From Actinomadura spongiicola (GTDB lineage Bacteria > Actinomycetota > Actinomycetes > Streptosporangiales > Streptosporangiaceae): a DNA stretch of 64,000 nt. The DNA lies in the NCBI RefSeq assembly GCF_003432485.1, contig NZ_QVNQ01000007.1, positions 1 to 64,000 on the forward strand. Direction: 5' to 3'. Positions 58,047 through 64,000 of the stretch are shown here, piece by piece; the stretch's first letter is position 1, and each line of letters opens with the position of its first letter. The notes below the pieces were generated by a model. It saw nothing but the letters and a program-made list of their open reading frames with translations. It was not told the origin of the DNA and made no database searches. The translations under genes and the position numbers were made by a program.

Positions 58047-59858
58047 TCAGCCGAGGGCGACGGCGTTCATGTACCAACTGGTGTGGGGGAGCCACTGTTC
58101 GCCCCACCGCCAGTCGTCGTCCTTGCCGGTCTTGGCGAAGCCGTGGTCCCACAGGATGCCGCTGCCGTCCTCGTTCTTGCCGGTGATGCCGTTGACGACA
58201 CCGCCCGCGGTCTGGAGGAACTGCCACGACCCGAGCCACAGATACTGCGGGTTGTTCTGGCCGGAACCGTCGAGCATGCACACCTCGTAGGGGTTGGCGC
58301 CGAGGATCCAGTCGAGCTGGTCCGCGGCGTACGAGCGCAGCCTCGCCGAGAACGCGCGGTCGTCGGAGAACGCCCGCGCGGTCAGACGCGCGGCCGTCGC
58401 GAGTGAGGCGATGCGCGCGTTCTCGCCCTGCCACCACTGGTCACGGGCCCGCGGCGTCACGTTGTGCGGGAAGAAGAACTGGGCGGCCCGGTCGCCGTTT
58501 CCGTCCTGGACGAGCTGGCGGGCGTATCCGAACGGGTTGGTGACCTCCCCGGTGACCGACAGTTCGAACAGCATCGACCGGCGCACGGCGTCCAGCACCC
58601 GGTCCTTGGCTTCGCCGTCGGCGATGCCCGCGTAGGTGAGCAGCGCGACGACCGGGAGTCCGGCGTCGGACGGGTGGAAGTAAGGGCGGTCCTCGTCGTC
58701 GGCCCGCCAGTAGTCGCGGTAGTCGCGCCAGGTGACCAGCCGGGACGCAAGGCTCGCCGCGCGTTTGTCGGCGCTCTTCCTGTAGGTGTCGTCATCGGTG
58801 GCCCGATACAGTTCGACGGCCGCGAGCAACGCGTTGTAGTCGTCCTGGATGTTCTCCTTGCCGTCATTGGTGAGCCGGGCATTGTTGGCTTCGAGATACG
58901 CGAAGGCGACCTTGGCGGTCGACAGGTACTCGGCGCTTTCGTAGTCGCCTGACACGTCGTGTGTGCTCGCGATGGCCAATGCGGCGATCGCCACCCCGCC
59001 GCCCTCGCGGAAGCAGACCTGTTCGGTGCCGAGGGTGCGCTTCAGCGGGTCCTTCGGGGGGCCGGGCTGGCGGATGCCGCTGTAGAAGGACTGTTCGGGA
59101 ACGTGCACGCGCCGGATGTAGTCCGCTCCGTACAAGCCCTCGTCCTGCATCCAGGTGCGCAACTGTGTGAAGTTCTCGTCTTTTCGTGCGGTCAGTTCCC
59201 GATGGGAGACGAACAACGACCACGCGGTGAGCGGAAGTTGCAGGGTGTTGAAATAGGAGAGGCTCGACAACTGCGTGAAATGCTTACCGAAATCGCCGGT
59301 CGCGTCGTACCAGCCGCCGTGCGCGTCGTACGTCTTCCCGGTCCTGCCGAGCGGCACATGACGGTCGAACTTGTCGTACTGGCCGGAGCACCGCCAGCCC
59401 TTGAAGTGATGGACGACGTGCGAGAGCGTATACCGCTCCAGCACCGTCGCCTCGATCTTGAACGGTGCCGAGCGGGCCGCCCCCACGGCGACGAAGTAGT
59501 CGCCGGGCCGCTCCACCCGGGAGAAGTCGGCCGTCCAGTAGCGGCGGTCGTCCCAGTCCGCGACCCGGCCCGCGTCGACGAGCGGCCCGCTGAGGACGGT
59601 CTCCCCGGTGGCCGCGTCGACGAGCCGGAACCCTCCCGGCGGCGAACCCGCCGTGACGACCACGCGCTTCGGCGCGGCCGGGTCGAAACCCACATTATTG
59701 AGGAGGACCCGCGTCGTCGCGTCGTCGGGTTCCCGAGGCGCCGCCCCGGTGCCGGCCGCGGCCTCGCCCGGAGCGCCCACGACGGCACCGGCCGTGTACC
59801 CGGCGCCCACCGTGGCCGCTCCGATCAGGAAGCGTCGGCGGTCGTGCCCAGTTCTCAT
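58047..59858 (-). CDS. Tat-exported GH9 cellulase with N-terminal Ig-like domain
   Basis: A 603-aa glycosidase attacking beta-glucan. A Tat signal (RRRFLIGAATVGAG) is followed by an Ig-like CelD_N domain (about residues 45-140, VLLNNVGFDPAAPKRVVVT) and an (alpha/alpha)6 GH9 domain. The catalytic aspartate motif, usually DAGD, reads DATGD (GGWYDATGDFGKH), as in the subgroup with DASGD. The catalytic glutamate probably lies in the last 40 residues (WRWGEQWLPHTSWYMNA). The ATG follows AGGGTGG. Together with the LPMO it suggests plant or fungal polysaccharide breakdown. Confidence 0.88.
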   Translation of the reverse strand: MRTGHDRRRFLIGAATVGAGYTAGAVVGAPGEAAAGTGAAPREPDDATTRVLLNNVGFDPAAPKRVVVTAGSPPGGFRLVDAATGETVLSGPLVDAGRVADWDDRRYWTADFSRVERPGDYFVAVGAARSAPFKIEATVLERYTLSHVVHHFKGWRCSGQYDKFDRHVPLGRTGKTYDAHGGWYDATGDFGKHFTQLSSLSYFNTLQLPLTAWSLFVSHRELTARKDENFTQLRTWMQDEGLYGADYIRRVHVPEQSFYSGIRQPGPPKDPLKRTLGTEQVCFREGGGVAIAALAIASTHDVSGDYESAEYLSTAKVAFAYLEANNARLTNDGKENIQDDYNALLAAVELYRATDDDTYRKSADKRAASLASRLVTWRDYRDYWRADDEDRPYFHPSDAGLPVVALLTYAGIADGEAKDRVLDAVRRSMLFELSVTGEVTNPFGYARQLVQDGNGDRAAQFFFPHNVTPRARDQWWQGENARIASLATAARLTARAFSDDRAFSARLRSYAADQLDWILGANPYEVCMLDGSGQNNPQYLWLGSWQFLQTAGGVVNGITGKNEDGSGILWDHGFAKTGKDDDWRWGEQWLPHTSWYMNAVALG

Positions 59859-59963
59859 GTCGCACCACCCTGGTGTCGCTTTGATCCCCCGATCCCATTA
59901 GTTGTCCGATTTCTCGGTATCACGGTGGGGAACGACGTCAACCCCGGGCGGGCTGCGGGTGCG

Positions 59964-61103
59964 CTATCCGGTGATCGGGACGCGCTGGTCGGTGAAGATG
60001 TCCAACGGCAGGAACGCGGACACCAGGAAGTTCGGCACGTTCACCACCTGGCTGATCCTGAGATCGACGGCGACACTGCAGATCGCGTACGCCTGCTGGC
60101 GGCTCCAACCCCGCTCGCACAGGTGGTCGACCATGTTCAGCACCGCGTTGCGGGCGGCGAGGGACACGTCCTCCGCCACCACCGTGGCGCCGTCGCGGCT
60201 CATCGACAGGCCCGTGGTCGCGAAGAACCGGCGCGGCGCCGCGAACTCCGGCGCCACCCAGTACTCGTCGCGGGAGAACCTCGGGGCGGTGATGCCCTTC
60301 TCCCGCGCCTCGCCCTTGTGCACGGCGAACCGGACCCGCAGCGTCGCCCGCATCTCGATCGCCGTCCCGCACGTCTCGCCGTCGCCCTGCGCGAAGTGCG
60401 CGTCCCCGGCGCTGAACAGGGCGCCGGGGGCGTCGACCGGAAGGAACAGGCGGCTCCCGGCGGTGAGCTGTTTGATGTCGACGTTGCCGCCCTGCTCTCG
60501 CGGCGGGACGGTGCGCAGCCCGGTGGAGGCGATCTCCGGCTTGGACGGCACCGCGCCCGCCGCCGACGGAGGCAGCGCCGGAGCGCCGAGTTCCAGGACC
60601 GTCCGCTCGCGTTCGGTGATCCGCCGCAGCGTGTCGGGCCCGGGGGCCAGCCCGATCGTCCCCATGAACGGGGCGCCCGGGATACGGACGCCCGGCAGGT
60701 CGGCCGACGTCGCCCAGCCGTCCGCGATCGTCCAACGGACGAGGAACGGATCGGGAAACTCGTCGCTCAGGAACCCGACACCCGGCGCTTGCGCGGTGAA
60801 TCCGAACGCGTCGGGCGTTACCTCCAGGATCTCCACTTCGAGGAGGTCGCCGGGCTCGGCGCCCTCGACGAACACCGGGCCGGTCAGCGGATGCACCACG
60901 CTCAGGTCGGCCGCGGCCACCGACTCCGCCGTACTGGACATGTCGAACTGCCCGTCGAACGCGTCCCGCGTCCCCAGAACGACCTCGTCGCCCGGCGCGC
61001 AGGACACCACCGGCGGGATGTCCGGATGCCAGCGGTTGTGACCGGTGCCGGGCTCCTCGCGCAGGGACAGCGCCGGGTCGATGCGGATCTCATGTACGGC
61101 CAT
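59964..61103 (-). CDS. Acetamidase/formamidase-family amide hydrolase
   Basis: A 379-aa enzyme that hydrolyses short amides. It shares GHNRWHPDIPPVVSCAPG, VEGAEPGDLLEVEILEV, TVPPREQGGNVDIKQL and AGDAHFAQGDGETCG with formamidases, but is 36 residues shorter than the fmdA product and clearly more divergent, closer to acetamidase-type members. The ATG follows AGGGAGA. It is downstream of the MMPL transporter gene on the same strand (64 bp gap) and upstream of the GH9 gene. Acetamide is a reasonable substrate guess only. Confidence 0.88.
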   Translation of the reverse strand: MAVHEIRIDPALSLREEPGTGHNRWHPDIPPVVSCAPGDEVVLGTRDAFDGQFDMSSTAESVAAADLSVVHPLTGPVFVEGAEPGDLLEVEILEVTPDAFGFTAQAPGVGFLSDEFPDPFLVRWTIADGWATSADLPGVRIPGAPFMGTIGLAPGPDTLRRITERERTVLELGAPALPPSAAGAVPSKPEIASTGLRTVPPREQGGNVDIKQLTAGSRLFLPVDAPGALFSAGDAHFAQGDGETCGTAIEMRATLRVRFAVHKGEAREKGITAPRFSRDEYWVAPEFAAPRRFFATTGLSMSRDGATVVAEDVSLAARNAVLNMVDHLCERGWSRQQAYAICSVAVDLRISQVVNVPNFLVSAFLPLDIFTDQRVPITG

Positions 61104-61167
61104 CCGGACATTCTCCCTATGCGGGGCTGTGGATGGTCGTGAGGGTCCGCGCCGACCCGGCCCGGTG

Positions 61168-63264
61168 TCAACCGCTCTCGCCGAGTCGGAGCCGGTGGTG
61201 CAACCTGCGGAGTGGCCTCGGCGCCCACCAGGTGGACTCGCCGAGCAGCGTCATCGCCGCCGGGACGAGCAGGCAGCGCACCAGCGTCGCGTCCACGGCC
61301 ACCGCGACGGCGAGCGCGACGCCGAGCTCCTTGATGCCGAGCAGCTCACCGGTCGCGAAACCGGCGAACACGATGATCATCAGGAGGGCGGCGGAGGTGA
61401 TGATCCGCGCGGTCCGCTGGAGGCCGCGCTCGACGGCGAGGTGGGTGGGAGTGCCCTGGTCGTACAGCTCCTTGATGCGGGACAGCAGGAACACCTCGTA
61501 GTCCATCGACAGCCCGAACGCGAACGTGAACACCAGCACCGGCACCCAGACCTCGATGCCCCCGGAGGAGGTGAAGCCGAGCAGGCCCGCGCCGTGACCG
61601 TCCTGGAACACCCAGACCAGCACCCCGAAGGACGCGCCGAGCGACAGCGTGTTCACCACCATCGCCTTGATCGGGACCAGCAGCGACCCGGTCATCGCGA
61701 ACAGCAGCACGAACATCGCGACCGCGATCCAGGCCGCCGCCCACGGCAGCGCGCGCCTGATCTCGGTCATATGGTCTTCCAGGACGGCGGCGCTCCCGGT
61801 GACCCAGGTCCGGAACTCCGGTCGCTCGGCCCGCAACGTCTTCACCAGGTCACGCGCGGCCTGCCCCTGCGGATCGCCCGCCACGTGCACCTCGATCAGC
61901 GACCAGCGCGGCGACAGCGGTTCCGGTGACTCGACCGCCGTCACCCCCCGCTCGGCCCGCACGGACGCCGCGTACTTCGCGGCCTTCTCTGCCGGTGCCT
62001 CGGCGACGATGAGGAGCGGGTCGAGGGTCCGGCCCGGGAACCGCTTCGCGACGGTCTCCTCGAACTGGCGCGGACCGGCGTCGGCGGGCAGCGCCTGCAC
62101 GCGTGACAGCCGCGGCTCCGCGTCGAGGAACGGCACCCCCGCCAGCAGCAGGACGGCGGCGACGGCGACCAGGGTGAGCACCGGCCTTTTACGGGTCGCC
62201 CGCGCCATGCGGGCGAACAGGCCGTCGTCGGCACCCGCGCCCTCGGCCGACCGGCTCGGCTTGATCCGCCTACCGGCCAGCCCGAGCAGGGCGGGGACCA
62301 GGGTCAGCGACACGAACAACGCGACCAGGACCACCGACAGCGCCGCCGCGCCGAGGGCCTGGAACGTCGGGACGTCGAAGATGAACAGGGCCGCCACCGA
62401 CGCGCAGACCGTCATCGCCGACCACGCGACGGTCCGTCCCGCCGTGGCCATCATGCGGCCGACCGCGTCCTCGACGGCGAGACCGGCTCCCCGCTCCTCC
62501 CGGTAGCGGTTCACCATCAGCAGGGCGTAGTCGATGGACACGCCCAGCCCGAGGACCGTCGTCACCGACGCCGAATCGGGATCCAGGTCCATGAGGTGGG
62601 AGAAGCCGTAGAGGGCCGCGAACCCACCGGCGATCGACCCCAGGGCCGCGAGGATCGGCAGCCCGGCGGCGATCAGCCCGCCGAACACGAACACCATGAC
62701 GAGCAGGGTCAGCGGCAGCGCCACCGTCTCGCCGTGCTCGACGTCCGCGCGGGACTGTTCGGCGAAGGCGCGTCCGACCAGTTCGGAGCCGCCGAGGTGC
62801 ACCTCGGCGCCGGTCCGGCGGAGCTCGTCGAGCCGCGCGGCCACCGCGTCGACCGTGTCGCGCTCCGTCCCGTCGGACAGGTTCTTGGCGAGGTCGACGT
62901 GGATGAGCAGCGCCCGCCCGTCCGGGGCGATCAGGGACCGGTCGGACGAGCCGTACGGCCCGCGCGCCACCGCCACGTGCGGAATCCGCCGCACGTCCGT
63001 GACGGCCTGGTCGACGGCCCGCCGCAACCCCGGATCGTCGACCGGCCGACCGGCCAGCACGGCGCTGACCCGCGGCCCATGCGGTCTGGCGGCCGCGAGC
63101 CGCTCGCTCCCCGCGACCGACTCCATGTGCGCGCCGTGGAACTCGGTGCTGAACCGGTCGAAGACCCGGTTGCCGACGACGAACAACGCGATGGCGGCTA
63201 CCAGCCAGGCCAGCGCGACCGGTCTCCGATGCCGGTAGCAGAAACGTCCGAGTCGTTCGAGCAC
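61168..63264 (-). CDS. MMPL-family RND transporter
   Basis: A 698-aa integral membrane protein of the MmpL/RND type, about 12 transmembrane helices with two periplasmic porter loops. The proton-relay-type motif GVSIDYALLMVNRYREE in the first half and GLSMDYEVFLLSRIKEL in the second are clear internal repeats; a long hydrophilic loop lies between helices 1 and 2. The GTG at 63264 follows AGGGGG by six bases; an upstream TTG would add 13 hydrophilic residues. Substrate may be lipid or drug. Confidence 0.88.
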   Translation of the reverse strand: MLERLGRFCYRHRRPVALAWLVAAIALFVVGNRVFDRFSTEFHGAHMESVAGSERLAAARPHGPRVSAVLAGRPVDDPGLRRAVDQAVTDVRRIPHVAVARGPYGSSDRSLIAPDGRALLIHVDLAKNLSDGTERDTVDAVAARLDELRRTGAEVHLGGSELVGRAFAEQSRADVEHGETVALPLTLLVMVFVFGGLIAAGLPILAALGSIAGGFAALYGFSHLMDLDPDSASVTTVLGLGVSIDYALLMVNRYREERGAGLAVEDAVGRMMATAGRTVAWSAMTVCASVAALFIFDVPTFQALGAAALSVVLVALFVSLTLVPALLGLAGRRIKPSRSAEGAGADDGLFARMARATRKRPVLTLVAVAAVLLLAGVPFLDAEPRLSRVQALPADAGPRQFEETVAKRFPGRTLDPLLIVAEAPAEKAAKYAASVRAERGVTAVESPEPLSPRWSLIEVHVAGDPQGQAARDLVKTLRAERPEFRTWVTGSAAVLEDHMTEIRRALPWAAAWIAVAMFVLLFAMTGSLLVPIKAMVVNTLSLGASFGVLVWVFQDGHGAGLLGFTSSGGIEVWVPVLVFTFAFGLSMDYEVFLLSRIKELYDQGTPTHLAVERGLQRTARIITSAALLMIIVFAGFATGELLGIKELGVALAVAVAVDATLVRCLLVPAAMTLLGESTWWAPRPLRRLHHRLRLGESG

Positions 63265-63370
63265 CCCACACCCCCTGTGGTTCTGGGCTTCGGTGACGTC
63301 CAACGGCAGCCCGCCACCGGGAGCGGGGCGTTCGCGGTCACGGCGCCGCGCGGGGTCTGAGGCCGTGGTC

Positions 63371-64000
63371 TCAGTCGTGCGGGAGGCAGTGGTCGCGGAG
63401 GGCCCGCGGCAGTTGGCTGCGGTTAGTGATGCTGAGCTTACGGTACGTGCGCGTCAGATGTGCCTCAACGGTGCGACGCGTGATACAGAGCCGCCGGGCG
63501 ATCTCCCCGTTGCTGAGTCCCTCACCGGCGAGGACGGCGACCCGCTCCTCCCCGTTGGTGAGCAGGTGAGGGGGCGGGCGCCGCAGCCTGCCGCCCGCGA
63601 CGACGAGTTCGTCCTCGGCGCGGGCGACGAGTTCGTCGGAGCCGCAGACGACGCCGAGCGTGAGACCTTCGCGCAGGTGGTGCCGCGCCTCCCGGTTCCG
63701 GCGGCGGCGGCGCAGCTCGGCGCCGAGGTCGACGTGCGCCTGCGCGGTGTCCAGCCGGGCGCGGGTCCCGGCGAGCAGCCGGGTCGCGCGCAGCAGCGCG
63801 TCGGGGTCGCCGTGGACGACGCCGAAGGCGTGCAGGGCCAGGCCGAGATCGAGGTGGCCGCCGGACGGATCGGTCGCCGCCCGGTCCGCCGGGGCCGCCG
63901 CCCGCGCCACGTCGAGGGCCCGGGACGCGAACCGGCGGGCGTGGTCGCCGAGGCCGGTGCGGTGGGCGAGCACGGCGGCGCGGGCCCGCCGGGACGAGAT
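63371..64000 (-). CDS. LuxR-family regulator, C-terminal part
   Basis: The reading frame runs off the window end; only the last about 209 residues are seen. The C-terminal 60 residues are a LuxR helix-turn-helix (GLSNGEIARRLCITRRTVEAHL, then RTYRKLSITNRSQL). The preceding Arg/Ala-rich helices (HVDLGAELRRRRRNREARHHL) are TPR-like, as in LAL-type large ATPase regulators, though the ATPase is not visible. It lies just upstream of the MMPL gene on the same strand and may control it. Confidence 0.8.
   Translation of the reverse strand: MSSRRARAAVLAHRTGLGDHARRFASRALDVARAAAPADRAATDPSGGHLDLGLALHAFGVVHGDPDALLRATRLLAGTRARLDTAQAHVDLGAELRRRRRNREARHHLREGLTLGVVCGSDELVARAEDELVVAGGRLRRPPPHLLTNGEERVAVLAGEGLSNGEIARRLCITRRTVEAHLTRTYRKLSITNRSQLPRALRDHCLPHD

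Noticed and set aside
1..64000. CRISPR array, insertion sequence, integrase or attachment site
   Set aside because: No spaced direct repeats, no transposase or recombinase gene and no target-site duplication seen.

Overview
The window comes from a high-GC, mycelial-type actinomycete. The evidence is the very GC-rich third codon positions, a SARP/AfsR regulator, mycothiol-dependent enzymes, a DUF5753 regulator next to an S-adenosyl methyltransferase of the PF04672 type, TerD proteins, Tat-exported hydrolases and several apparently leaderless genes. The protein families fit Thermomonosporaceae or Streptosporangiaceae (Actinomadura-like) better than Streptomyces, but that is inference. I see no rRNA, tRNA, CRISPR array, insertion sequence or PKS/NRPS gene.

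0.1-9.2 kb: a SARP/NB-ARC regulator, a cold-shock protein, a secreted AA10 lytic polysaccharide monooxygenase behind a GAAAGTTTC-centred palindrome, a TerD protein and a TerD/FtsK-like fusion, a mycothiol-dependent DinB-like enzyme and a secreted carboxylesterase. 9.3-20.9 kb (minus strand): an eight-gene catabolic operon. It encodes a semialdehyde dehydrogenase, a class III aminotransferase, a PotDBCA-type ABC importer, a kinase/M23-like/phospho-lyase fusion and a YtcJ-type amidohydrolase. Its likely substrate is an amino alcohol or polyamine-like amine. 21.1-28.0 kb (plus): a leaderless MarR regulator and a six-gene acyl-CoA operon (HMG-CoA lyase-like, two enoyl-CoA hydratases, CoA transferase, acyl-CoA ligase, nitronate monooxygenase-like). 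A nearly identical 21-bp operator precedes both operons, so the MarR protein probably links them.

28.1-33.1 kb: a Tat-exported alpha/beta hydrolase lacking its nucleophilic serine, an LLM flavin oxidoreductase, a cyclase-like protein, a previously easy-to-miss 42-residue Cys-rich ORF coupled by ATGA to a DUF5753 regulator, and a methyltransferase. 33.1-43.6 kb (minus): four large cytoplasmic proteins of unknown function (402, 1219, 797 and 1069 aa), one carrying DUF6603, in a tight operon with a divergent unknown gene. This is the best candidate for an undescribed system.

44.5-64 kb: a second carboxylesterase paralogous to the first, a CocE-type hydrolase, an amide-uptake and formamidase operon (FmdB, AmiS/UreI, FmdA) with a clear promoter, selD, an IclR regulator and selB, small secreted and membrane proteins, a VOC protein, a DUF4345-like membrane protein, a Tat-exported GH9 cellulase, a second acetamidase/formamidase, an MMPL transporter and the C-terminal part of a LuxR regulator that runs off the window. 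Long perfect hairpins mark several gene ends.
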